A stretch of DNA of 64,000 nucleotides, from NCBI GenBank assembly GCA_022701275.1, contig CP031740.1, positions 5,655,001-5,719,000 on the forward strand. The letters are read 5' to 3'. The position numbers and the translations under genes are program-made. Positions within the stretch are counted from its first letter, which is position 1. Each line of letters begins with the position of its first letter. Below, piece by piece: positions 27,888 through 37,800 of this stretch. The DNA comes from Microcoleus vaginatus PCC 9802 (GTDB lineage Bacteria; Cyanobacteriota; Cyanobacteriia; Cyanobacteriales; Microcoleaceae). Below the pieces are notes generated by a model that did no database searches, had not been told where the DNA came from, and worked only from the letters and a program-made list of their open reading frames with translations.

Positions 27888-28938
27888 ATCTCTGTACACC
27901 ATAGTAGAAATAGTCGGGGTCTATCTCGCAAGAAAAGGCTTTTCTTTTGAGTTTACGTGCTGACAAAGCTGCACTGAAAAGCCCGCCAAAAGGTTCCCAT
28001 ATAACATCGTTTTCATCGCTCGATGCCTCAACAATAAGGTTCATCAGCTCCAGAGGTTTTTGGTTGAGATGTAATGCTTTTCCAGAAATAGTTTTAACTC
28101 TCTCATCGCCCCGTAAAGCTTGACGCTCCCAAACGTTTGTAAAACCGTGAGGGCATCTAAACTTTGATCGCATCTTGCTCCATTCTTGTCCCGTTAAAGG
28201 CTGATTTCCATCCAGCGAAAAGTATGGTTTTCCTTGAGGACTACCATACTCATTTGCATAGTTCACTAGCCTTTCAAACATCTCGGTCGGAGGGAAATAC
28301 CACAAATGCCCTTGATCGAAGTATTTCCTGGTTGCTGCATCCACCACCCCGCAAGCATTGTTGGCTCGTCGTAACGGCAACCCAGAGCGTTTCCACTCTC
28401 GCAGTAACCACGCCTTTAAGGTAAGTTCATTAACTGTTACTTCTCTAACGTATTGAACGCAGACTTCTGTAACGACGGGGAACCTGCGAATTTTCTGTGT
28501 GTTAACATTCCCTGCGATATGACCTTTTCCCTTGTTCCAAATATTGGAATTGACATAGCGCCAACCATATTTTTCTAGAAGTGGATGCACAATAGCCCAA
28601 CCAATCTCTGAATTCCAAAACCAGAGTGTTGTACAGGGTATGGCTGCTTTTGACCAAGCCTCGATATGAGGTTTATACCAATTAGGTAAATCAATGTGAT
28701 CTGAGGTATCTCCTTCAAACCCAAGAATACCGTAAGCTCCATCTGAAACTATGACAGTAGGTTGCTCCCACTTGTCGTAGTGCTGGAGAGTATCGCCGAG
28801 ATATAAAGTAACGTATTCGTCACTCCATGCAGAAAAATTAAAGTTGGTATTGAGATTAGCTACTTTGCCACGACCAACAGTGCTGCTCGCTTTGCGTTTT
28901 AAGATGCTCGGAGAATTCGCTTCTGCGTTAGGACTCAT
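27877..28938 (-). CDS. Type II DNA methyltransferase (amino-methylating, beta-like motif order)
   Basis: 353 residues. The catalytic motif IV appears first as SDGAY (Asp66), and the AdoMet site comes near the end as VIWEPFGGLFSAAL (about 313-323) after HLNQKPLELM (motif X-like). That order is the beta class of N4-cytosine/N6-adenine enzymes. DGAY is an unusual form of the common DPPY/SPPY motif. It modifies the site cut by the convergent endonuclease, protecting host DNA. It is transcribed separately from the controller-endonuclease operon. Confidence 0.85.
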   Translation of the reverse strand: MSPNAEANSPSILKRKASSTVGRGKVANLNTNFNFSAWSDEYVTLYLGDTLQHYDKWEQPTVIVSDGAYGILGFEGDTSDHIDLPNWYKPHIEAWSKAAIPCTTLWFWNSEIGWAIVHPLLEKYGWRYVNSNIWNKGKGHIAGNVNTQKIRRFPVVTEVCVQYVREVTVNELTLKAWLLREWKRSGLPLRRANNACGVVDAATRKYFDQGHLWYFPPTEMFERLVNYANEYGSPQGKPYFSLDGNQPLTGQEWSKMRSKFRCPHGFTNVWERQALRGDERVKTISGKALHLNQKPLELMNLIVEASSDENDVIWEPFGGLFSAALSARKLKRKAFSCEIDPDYFYYGVQRFNQ

Positions 28939-29094
28939 TTGTTGACTTACGTGACTCTAAAAATTAAGTACAAACATTTTATCCTGTTTTGGGATATTGA
29001 GGGGAAGTGATACCAAAGTTAACCTACCTACTTCCGCTTTGTTGACAAAAAAAATAGTTTGATCGCCCAATCCTATCAAATCCCATCAAATGTA

Positions 29095-29772
29095 TCACAG
29101 CGATATCTCAGTCACCGCAATATTACCCTCAAAACACACGTCAACATCAGTCCCCGCCGCCCGAGCGCGCGAGCCATATTCTCCGGCATAATAAAAGTAT
29201 TCTCCCTCCATCCGGTAAACCACTGGCAGTGGCTGCGTCGAAGGCTGGCAAAACACAATTTCCGGTTCCGCACTTCCCGGCGCTAAATGCGGCAAATTCA
29301 CATTCCAGAAACACCCAGACTTTAGTTCCCGGTTCAGCAAATCCGCCAACACCCGCGATGTCCAGCGAGTAGCGACATCCCAGTCGATTTCGAGCGGCCT
29401 TTTAATCCGGTGGGAAATTGCGATGCCCCGAATACCGTGCATGGCTGCTTCGCGCACAGCCGCAACCGTACCCGAAATATACACGTCAACCCCCAAATTG
29501 CCACCCGCGTTAATACCCGAAAGCACCAAATCCGGCTTTGCACAAACGTGATGAAGAGCAATACGCACGCAATCGGCCGGTGTTCCCCCTACAGCATACT
29601 CAAATTCCGATCGCCGATCGACATGAATCGGACTGTGAGCCGTCACTTGATGCCCGCAGCCCGACAATTGCCCCTGCGGAGCCACCATAATTGTTTTGCC
29701 TTCTACAGCCTGCAAAAGTGCCTGAATCCCTGGAGCGTCGATGCCGTCGTCGTTGGTTAAAATTATCGTCAT
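29095..29772 (-). CDS. surE: 5'/3'-nucleotidase SurE
   Basis: 225 residues of the SurE family. The metal site shows as ILTNDDGIDAPG (Asp8, Asp9), the Ser in PQGQLSGCGH, and the Asn in LVLSGINAGGNLG. The enzyme removes phosphate from nucleoside monophosphates and short polyphosphates in the cytoplasm. Length and all motifs are normal. A short possible gene (29806) lies just upstream on the same strand. Confidence 0.95.
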   Translation of the reverse strand: MTIILTNDDGIDAPGIQALLQAVEGKTIMVAPQGQLSGCGHQVTAHSPIHVDRRSEFEYAVGGTPADCVRIALHHVCAKPDLVLSGINAGGNLGVDVYISGTVAAVREAAMHGIRGIAISHRIKRPLEIDWDVATRWTSRVLADLLNRELKSGCFWNVNLPHLAPGSAEPEIVFCQPSTQPLPVVYRMEGEYFYYAGEYGSRARAAGTDVDVCFEGNIAVTEISL

Positions 29773-29805
29773 TGAAAATTTATCTGTTTGTAGAACCGTT
29801 TCGCT

Positions 29806-30045
29806 TCATCTGGCTGAGTCAGTTTGATAATCAGACGCGCCATTTATTTTCACGGCTAATTGCCGCCCCTCTTCGGGCGTTTCGGTTAACAGAGAATTAT
29901 TTGGAATCAGCATAATTTCAGGCGGTAGTGCGGGTGAATCGTTGGAAACTGTTGTGCAATTCATCTCAATATCTCTTGTGGTGTGTTGATAGAGATTCGG
30001 CTGTTCATCTACTTCGATCGTACAACAGCTTTGTAATTGCTTCAA
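29806..30045 (-). CDS. Possible small protein upstream of surE
   Basis: 79 residues at most; a shorter version from MNCTTVSNDSPALPPE is equally likely. The C-terminal half (LPPEIMLIPNNSLLTETPEEGRQLAVKING) looks protein-like, but no family is recognised. It ends 33 bases before surE in the same direction, which is the only context support. Confidence 0.35.
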   Translation of the reverse strand: MKQLQSCCTIEVDEQPNLYQHTTRDIEMNCTTVSNDSPALPPEIMLIPNNSLLTETPEEGRQLAVKINGASDYQTDSAR

Positions 30046-30736
30046 TGAGCTAGCTCATATTTTAAACGATTTCTCCAGGATTTACTCACGGGTGGCCAGA
30101 AACCTGGTTTTTTACGAAAATTCTGCTCCGCAGTTTGCAGATTAGGTAAAAAACCAGGTTTCTTGGATAGAAATGCGTCAGTCTTGTTGTCGATCGCGAT
30201 CGGCTGTGAACCTCCTGTGACACTCGGTGAACTATAAATAGATAAGACGAAACAGCATGGTTATTTGTGACAATAAAACTGAAGTCAAACTTAAAATGGC
30301 GATCGCCAACTTACCAATCAGCGCGATCGCCACATTTTAGGTCAGCCGCATCTTGAGGTGTCAGTTAAAGCGACTTGTTAGGCTTGCCCCAGTGCAGCAT
30401 TCATGACATCAGTGTCGATGTAAACATCTAATCACATAATTTTTTCCTCGGCTCTACCGGATGCTTGGTGTAAAAAGTAGCAAATAATACTAAGTATCTA
30501 AAAGCTGAATGTTGAAACCCTTGATACTGCTAAATTATTAGCTTACGTTATCACCATAAGTACGAGAGAGCCGATAATAAGTTAATGTCGATTCAAATTG
30601 AGCTTTGACGCAGGGGATGGGAGAATAGGAAATCCTTACCAAGCAGAGTATCTAAGTTCCAGTGCTCAGCCCCCATTCATAAATCCAATACTCATCTACA
30701 CTGTTACAATTATTACATCTCACCCAGGAGAGCCAC
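30046..30736. other. Long intergenic region with palindromic element
   Basis: About 690 bases. It holds the paired inverted repeat at 30098-30163 and a 20-codon minus-strand fragment (30378-30437) that hints at a decayed antitoxin (see rejected items). The end carries the promoter and CAGGAGAG ribosome site of the carotenoid oxygenase gene. Confidence 0.45.
30098..30163. repeat. Perfect 18-bp inverted repeat (AGAAACCTGGTTTTTTAC family)
   Basis: Left arm 30098-30115 and right arm 30146-30163 are exact reverse complements, separated by 30 bases. The arm sequence occurs singly at 936-954 with one change. It has the form of a tiny non-autonomous palindromic element. It is not a terminator for either neighbour by position. 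Confidence 0.75.
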
Positions 30737-32695
30737 ATGAGCGAACCCCCTCAAAGCAATGCCAAAACAGGCTGTCCCCCAGTTCCTCAGTCGATTATGA
30801 CCGCAAGCAGGGACGAACTAGATAACATCCAACTGGAAATTGAAGGGAACTTACCAGAAGAGGTACAGGGTTATATCTTCATTGTTGCGCCAGTAGGAAC
30901 CGTTGAATCAGGAGGTCTTCCTTTTCCCGACGGAGACTCATTTTTGAATGGCGATGGCATGATTTACCGACTTGATTTTAATCAAAAGGGTAAAGTAATT
31001 TTGAAAACGCGGATTGCCAAGCCTCTAGATTACCATTTTGACGAGGCAACTAAGGGTACTAAGTTGGGATTTTCCAATCGTGGTATCTTAAGGTTCTCCT
31101 TACTTCTTGGCGCACGCAACGAGTTAAATACAGCTTTTCTGCCCGTGAAATTCTCAAAAGACGAACAGGAGCGTTTGTTAGTAACTTATGACGCGGGTCG
31201 TCCTTATGAAATTGATACCGATACCCTCGATCTGGTGACCCCAGTTGGGTCAAATAAAGAGTGGCGTCCTGAAGCTCCTCTGCCCTATCTTTTTCCACCC
31301 ATTTTTAGTACCGCCCATCCTACTTTTGATACCTACACGGGCGAGATGTTCGCAGTTAATTACGGTAGATCGTTAGAGAATTTTCTTGATACTATACCTT
31401 TCATTGAGAAGATAGACGAACGCTTTCCAGGAGTTCGTCAATTTTGGGAAAAATTTAAGGGTTTAGAAGATTTTGTTTATCTGATTCGCTGGGATGGAGT
31501 GACTCACTTGGAGCGGTGGACGCTGGTAAATCCTGATGGTTCGCCAGTCAGCATCAAGCAAACTATCCATCAGATTGGAGTAACCAAAGATTATGTAATT
31601 TTGATGGACACAGCCTTTAGCACTGGACTGGATCAGTTGCTCACCAATCCTTTTCCAGACAACAAAGAGCTAGAAAGAATTTTAAGGGACTTATTAGAAA
31701 GTCCACCGTCACCCGATTCTATTATTTATATCGTTAGCCGCAGCGAGCTGCAAAAGGGACAACGGCCAGCCTTGAACGAACCTGAAGTTAAAGTTGTCGC
31801 GCGAAAAGTGGTAATTCCCCTCGAAGCAGCTCACTTTTTAGTGGACTATGAAAATCCTGACGATAAAATTACGCTCCACGTAGCCCATATTTGTGCTTGG
31901 GACGTTGCTGAATGGCTGCGTCAATACGATATTTCCGCTTATCCACCCCACAATCCCGCGCCCGAGTACCTGCCTGGAATGGAACTGAATGAGATGGACA
32001 TCAGCCGTTTGGGACGCTATGTAATTGACGGAAAAAACCAAGTCGAGCCAAAAGTGATCTGGGATATCGAGTGTACGTGGGGGCTTGGATTATACGCCTA
32101 CCTTGACCGATTACCGTCAGGTAAAACTCCCAGAAAACTAGATAATATCTACTGGATTTCTTTCGGACTGTGGAAGGATTTAACGACCGATTACTTGTGC
32201 CAATTATACCGGCATTATAAGTACCAGAAAGTACCACAGTCAGAAGTTTTGGCTCTTGCTGAAAAGGGCATACCAGCTTGCTTGCTGCGGCTGGAAACGC
32301 AGTCGATGGAAATTGCCGATCGCTATCAGTTTGATCCTGGCTACATCGTGAGTTCGCCGCAGTTTATGCCGCGTCGCGGTAATCAAGGTAGTTCAACCGA
32401 CGGTTATATGGTATGTACGGTTTTCACTCCCCAGAGAAATGAAATCTGGATTTTCGAGGCTGACAATTTGTCCCAGGGGCCGAAATGCAAACTTAGTCAT
32501 GAATCCCTTAACTTTACATTCACATTGCATACAGCTTGGTTGGAACAGATAGGTTCTCGCTCAGCTCGGTACAAAATCTCGCTGAAGGCAGATTACGAGG
32601 ACTTAGCAAAGAAATTCCAATACCCTCCGGAGTTCAAGAAAGAGATCGAGGAGTTGTTTGCTAAAGAGTTGTACCCGCGCTTTGAAAGCGAGTAA
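30737..32695 (+). CDS. Carotenoid cleavage oxygenase family protein
   Basis: 652 residues of the RPE65/carotenoid oxygenase seven-bladed propeller family. The four iron-binding histidines can be placed at about H194 (FSTAHPTFD), H278 (KQTIHQIGV), H381 or H384 (LHVAHICAWD) and H598 (TLHTAWL). FLNGDGMIYRLDF is the family's N-terminal signature. The family splits double bonds of carotenoids, apocarotenoids or stilbenes with dioxygen. It is about 150 residues longer than apocarotenoid-15,15'-oxygenase, so the substrate may differ. CAGGAG lies about 8 bases before the ATG. No signal peptide. Confidence 0.85.
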   Translation: MSEPPQSNAKTGCPPVPQSIMTASRDELDNIQLEIEGNLPEEVQGYIFIVAPVGTVESGGLPFPDGDSFLNGDGMIYRLDFNQKGKVILKTRIAKPLDYHFDEATKGTKLGFSNRGILRFSLLLGARNELNTAFLPVKFSKDEQERLLVTYDAGRPYEIDTDTLDLVTPVGSNKEWRPEAPLPYLFPPIFSTAHPTFDTYTGEMFAVNYGRSLENFLDTIPFIEKIDERFPGVRQFWEKFKGLEDFVYLIRWDGVTHLERWTLVNPDGSPVSIKQTIHQIGVTKDYVILMDTAFSTGLDQLLTNPFPDNKELERILRDLLESPPSPDSIIYIVSRSELQKGQRPALNEPEVKVVARKVVIPLEAAHFLVDYENPDDKITLHVAHICAWDVAEWLRQYDISAYPPHNPAPEYLPGMELNEMDISRLGRYVIDGKNQVEPKVIWDIECTWGLGLYAYLDRLPSGKTPRKLDNIYWISFGLWKDLTTDYLCQLYRHYKYQKVPQSEVLALAEKGIPACLLRLETQSMEIADRYQFDPGYIVSSPQFMPRRGNQGSSTDGYMVCTVFTPQRNEIWIFEADNLSQGPKCKLSHESLNFTFTLHTAWLEQIGSRSARYKISLKADYEDLAKKFQYPPEFKKEIEELFAKELYPRFESE

Positions 32696-32763
32696 AAATT
32701 TACTAACAGGCAGATTATCCATGAATCGGCCTGTGATTTTGAATAGTTAATGAAAAGGAGAAG

Positions 32764-33558
32764 GTGAAAATAATGATAGTTCTTTCAGGATACAAAATTA
32801 TAGAAAATATTTACGAAGGAGTCAGAACCGTTGTTTATCGAGGGATAAGAAATCGGGATCGACAGAGTGTTATCGTTAAAATAATAAAAAATGAACATCC
32901 TACGCTTGAAGAAATTACAAATTTAAGGCAAGAATTTATAATTGCTCAAAATTTAGATTTTGAAGGTATTGTCAAACCCTACAGTTTTGACAATTATTAT
33001 AATAGCTTTGCTCTAGTCTTAGAAGATTTTGGCGGTCAATCACTTTATGATTTTATAGTGACTAATAAACTGTCAATAACCGAGTTTCTCAGAGGCGCCA
33101 TTGCTATAGCCGAATGTTTGATTTATCTCCATCAAATACCGATTATTCACAAAGACATTAAACCCTCAAATATAATTATCAATCCAGCTACGGGAAAAGT
33201 GAAACTAACAGACTTTAGTATTGCTTCGCGGTTGGAATTAAAGAGCCAAACAATTAGCAATCCCAACTTGCTGGAAGGGACATTAGCCTACATTTCCCCC
33301 GAACAAACAGGGAGAATGAATCGAGCAATTGACTACCGCACCGATTTCTATTCTTTAGGAGTGACTTTCTATGAAATGCTGACCAACCAGTTGCCATTTA
33401 CTACCACCGATCCGATGGAGTTGGTTTACTGTCATATTGCCAAACAACCCGTCCCACCTAAAGAGGTAGCAGAAATTCCTCAAGCGGTTTCAGATATTGT
33501 GATGAAACTGTTAGCGGGACTTAAACAAAAAAATTGTGCTAAAAATAGTATAATGTAG
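32764..33558 (+). pseudogene. Ser/Thr kinase N-terminal fragment of an IS-split signalling gene
   Basis: The kinase domain of a very large protein, cut at 33515 by an IS701 element; the last 14 codons (after KLLA) come from the IS. Kinase motifs: HKDIKPSNIII (catalytic loop), LTDFSIA (DFG variant) and GTLAYISPEQTGRMN. Starts at GTG 32764 or ATG 32773 are possible; AAAGGAG lies upstream. The remainder of the gene resumes at 34882. Precise removal of IS plus one target copy restores KLLA-KNAEDRYQSAAG in frame, giving a protein of about 1,763 residues. Confidence 0.9.
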
Positions 33559-34881
33559 TCAGGTTAAGCTTTTTACGTCAAAAACGCGCAATGAAAGAAA
33601 CAACTCCTAGCGCCATGCCACCATGCTTCGATCGATGGTGTCGTCGTTTTGACGATGTTTTTAGCCATCAAGCCCAAAAAACAGGGTTTAAGCACTATTT
33701 AGGGGGATTATTGGGAGAAAGTGAGCGAAAAAACCTGACTCAGATGTCAAGAGACTGTATAGGAGTTACATACAACCGATTGCATCATTTTTTGACAGAA
33801 GCTCCTTGGAATGCCCAGCAAGTTAACCAACGACGGTTGCAGGTGATGCAGCAGTGTAGGCAGACTCATATCAGCAGAGGGTTTACTCTGATAATAGATG
33901 ATTCCGGTCACAGAAAAAGTGGCAATTTAACAGCAGGAGTTGGTCGGCAATATATTGGAGAAATCGGAAAAACAGATAATGGTGTAGTAGTGGTAACTAC
34001 ACACTTATATGATGGAGTGAAAAGCCTACCACTTGATGTTGAATTATATCAACACGCTCATTCGTTACCTCAAGGAAAAGAAAATCCAGAATTTATTAAA
34101 AAACCCGATATAGCCATCAAACTAATTGACAAATGCTTAGAAAGGAAAGAGCGACCAGCAGTAGTTTTAATCGATGCAGGCTATGGGAATAATAGTAGAT
34201 TTTTGCAGGAGTTAGAGAAAAGGAAGTTAACCTATGTAGGAGGATTAGCCAAAAATCGAAAAGTAGTCTGTCAAATAGAACCCGAGCGACAACCCGAAGA
34301 ACTCAAACTCTCAGAATTAGCAAAACGTTTACCAGCAGAGGCTTTAAGTGCTATTACACTAAATCGGGAAAAGCCCAGAACTGTGTGGGTAGCAACTATC
34401 ACAGTAGAATTCTCAACCATGTCCGGGCCAAAAACAGTCGCTATCGTCATGAATGCTCCGACTTGTTCTACCGCCACAGAAGTTGATTATTTAGTGACTA
34501 ACGCTGCCAGTGAGCGGGCAACAGCATCATGGATAGTAACAACTTACTCCCAACGTAATTGGGTAGAAGTGTTTTACCGTGAAGCTAAAGGATGGCTAGG
34601 GTTAAAAGAATATCAAATCCGAGGAAAGAGAAGCCTTTATCGACATTTAATATTAGTATTTTGTGCTTATACTTTTATCATTTGGCATCAGTTAACAGGA
34701 GGATTGCGTCGGCAGTGGGCTAACCAACCTTTAACAACATTTACTGAAGCTTTGTCAGCTTTTAGAACAGCTATATCTTACAGGTTTTTTGGCTGGTTGC
34801 AAGAAAACAGGGACCTATTTACTTTATATAAAGCCAGTTTGGGCTTTGTTTGGGCTTAAAACTTGTTTAAGTCCCATTAGC
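33511..34881. mobile_element. IS701-family insertion sequence with target duplication
   Basis: The element spans about 33516-34876. Its ends are perfect 13-bp inverted repeats, GGGACTTAAACAA (33516-33528) and its complement (34863-34875). TTAGC occurs on both outer sides (33511-33515 and 34877-34881); one extra A at 34876 makes the exact end uncertain by a base. One transposase gene fills the interior. The intact ends, intact transposase and unmutated flanking kinase frame all point to a recent insertion. Confidence 0.9.
33591..34859 (+). CDS. IS701-family DDE transposase
   Basis: 422 residues covering almost the whole element. The catalytic triad candidates are Asp in LIIDDSGHRKSG, Asp in VLIDAGYGNNS, and Glu in VEVFYREAKGWLGLKEYQ. 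No frameshift or stop codon is present, so it should be active. It lies in the same orientation as the interrupted kinase gene, so read-through from that promoter may also reach the transposase. Confidence 0.92.
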   Translation: MKETTPSAMPPCFDRWCRRFDDVFSHQAQKTGFKHYLGGLLGESERKNLTQMSRDCIGVTYNRLHHFLTEAPWNAQQVNQRRLQVMQQCRQTHISRGFTLIIDDSGHRKSGNLTAGVGRQYIGEIGKTDNGVVVVTTHLYDGVKSLPLDVELYQHAHSLPQGKENPEFIKKPDIAIKLIDKCLERKERPAVVLIDAGYGNNSRFLQELEKRKLTYVGGLAKNRKVVCQIEPERQPEELKLSELAKRLPAEALSAITLNREKPRTVWVATITVEFSTMSGPKTVAIVMNAPTCSTATEVDYLVTNAASERATASWIVTTYSQRNWVEVFYREAKGWLGLKEYQIRGKRSLYRHLILVFCAYTFIIWHQLTGGLRRQWANQPLTTFTEALSAFRTAISYRFFGWLQENRDLFTLYKASLGFVWA

Positions 34882-37800
34882 AAAAAATGCGGAAGACCGA
34901 TATCAAAGTGCGGCGGGATTAAAATTTGACCTGGAAACTTGTTTGCAGCAATTGCAGACAACTGGCAAGATAGAAAACTTTCCCGTCGGTCAACGCGATC
35001 GCCGCAACCAATTACTCATTCCCCAGAAGCTTTATGGCAGAGAAACCGAAGTCCAAATTCTTCTAGATGCCTTTGCGCGAGTCAGCCTCGGTGCCACCGA
35101 GATGATGTTAGTTTCCGGTTATTCCGGGATTGGTAAAACTTCAATCGTCAATGAAGTTCATAAACCAATTGTAGCAGCTAGGGGATATTTTATTGCGGGT
35201 AAGTTTGACCAGTTTAAGCGCAATATTCCCTATGCAGCTTTAATCCAAGCATTTCAAGAATTAGTCGGTCAGCTATTAACCGAAAGTTCCGAACTGATTG
35301 GGGTTTGGAAAGAAAACTTATTAAAAGCGCTAGATAATAACGGTCAAGTTATTATTGATGTTATCCCCGAAGTAGAACTAATTATCGGTAAACAGCCTGA
35401 AGTTCCTCAACTGGGATCTTCGGAATCGCAAAACAGATTTAATCGGGTATTTCAACAATTTATTCAAGTTTTTGGTCAACCAGAACACCCGCTAGTCATC
35501 TTCCTTGACGATTTACAGTGGGCAGATTCGGCATCTCTGAAGTTAATCCAACTCTTAGTCACTGACCCAGATAACAAATATTTGTTAACGATTGGAGCTT
35601 ATCGAGATAACGAAGTTAGTCCCGTTCATCCTTTAATTCAGACAATAGAAAAAATTCAAGAAAATGAAACGGTGGTGAATAATATCACCATTCAGGCGCT
35701 GGCTTTGGATAGCGTCAACCAATTAATCGCCGACACTCTCGATGCCAGCGTAAACTCAGAGCAAATCAAACTTTTTTCTGAATTACTTTTTAATAAAACC
35801 CAAGGCAATCCGTTTTTCTTAACCCAGCTACTCAAAACCCTGTACTCGGAAAATCTGCTGCTTTATCAGGTAGACACAGACCGCTGGGAGTGGGATCTTC
35901 AACAAATCCAAGCAATTGGTATCGCAGATTTCAATATCGTTGAACTGGTTGCCAGAAATATTCGCAAACTCCCAGAAACAACGCAGAAAGTATTAAAATT
36001 AGCGGCTTGTATCGGCAACCAATTTAACTTAGAAGTTTTATCAATTGTCAATGAAGAATCAAACTTAGTGACGGCTGCTCATTTGTGGGAGGGAATGCAA
36101 GCTGGTTTGATTCTGCCGCTGTCTGAAAGTTACAAAATTCCTTTACTATTTGCCCAGGAAGAGTTGGCATCTGTACGGGATATCAAAGTTGAATACAAAT
36201 TTTTGCACGACCGCGTGCAGCAAGCTGCTTATTCTTTGATTCCAGAGTCAGAGAAAAAAGCGACTCACTTGAATATTGGTCAACTGTTGCTGAATAATAC
36301 AACAGAGCAAGAGCGAAAAGATAATATTTTTGCTCTGGTCAACCAACTGAATTTTGGCACAGATTTGCTAACTAATGAGTCAGAAAAAGATGAGTTGGCT
36401 GAATTAAACCTGATCGCCGGACAGAAAGCGAAGGCAGCGACTGCATATGAAGCCGCTGTTAATTATTTGAATGTAGGTATAGAACTCCTGAGTCAAGATA
36501 GCTGGGAAAGTCGATACGATCTGACATTTACCTTCTATCTGGAAGCAGCGGAAGCCGAATATCTTAATGCTAATTTAGAACGAGCGGAAATTTTGTGCGA
36601 TAGCACTCTCAAAAAAGCCAAAACAATCCTCGAACAAGTCAACTTATATGTGCTAAAAATTAGGCTTGAACTCGCTAAAAACCAGATAAAATCTGCTTTA
36701 GATACGGGGCTACAAATCCTAGAAATGCTGGGAGTGACAATATCTCAATTACCCCCGCAAGAACTTAATATTGAGGAGTTAGCTACGCTGCCAAAAATGA
36801 CCGATCCCTACAAGCTGGCGGCTATGGAGCTTTTAGTTCTGATTTTCCCACCAGCTTGCTTCGCCGAAAGCCCGCTATCGCTACCAATTCTATATACTAT
36901 GATCGAACTTTCTCGTCAGTATGGGAATTCGCCACAGTGTACTTTTGCCTATTCTATTTACGGAGCACTGGTGTCTTGGCTCATACCAGATATAGATTTT
37001 GCCTATCAACTTGGTAAACTTTCTTTACAAGTATTAGAGCAGTTAGATGCCAAAGAGTTTCGTTCTAAAATATTGGTTAATGTTTCCATCTGTATTTCGC
37101 ACTTCAAAAAGCATACTAGGGAAACTATAGAACCCCTTCGTCAAGCAATTAATAGCGGCTTAGAATTTGGAGATATAGAATATGCTTGTCATGCTGCTGA
37201 TTACTACTGCGCTCATCTGTTTTTTAATGGCGAGCATCTAGACTACGTGCAAGAACAACAAAAACACTATATTGATTTTGCCGATAATTTTTCCCAAGAA
37301 TATCAGTTTTATCTGCTCAAAATAATTGGTCAATTAGTCGCAAATTTACGAGGCATAACAGATAATAGCCTGATTTTAACTGGTGAATTTTTGAATGAGG
37401 GAGAAGCTATTGCTTATTTGACAAAAATTAATAATTTAATGTCTTTATTTAGAGTGCTTTTTGCAAAAACCCTACTTTGCTATTTATTTAAAGATTATAA
37501 AAATGCTATAATTTATGCTAAAACAGCGTTAAATAATTCAATGCTTGTTCAAGCTAACATTAGCTTTAATAATCACCTTTATTACTATTCTCTGGCTCTT
37601 TTAGCTCAGTATTTTCAGGAAAATGAGGAAAAGCAGCAACAATACCTGAAACAAGTAGAAGAAAATCAGGAAAAGATGAAATATTGGGCGCAACATTGCC
37701 CAATGAATTACCAGCATGAGTATGACTTAGTAGAAGCAGAAAAAGCCCGCGTCTTAGGGCAATCTTTCTCAGCAATGGAATATTACGACCTGGCGATAGA

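Noticed and set aside
30378..30437. Minus-strand fragment reading LDVYIDTDVMNAALGQA after ATG-TGA, preceded by GAGGA
   Set aside because: It resembles the start of a VapB-type antitoxin, but it is only 20 codons, has a stop at codon 2, and no toxin follows; too short to call.
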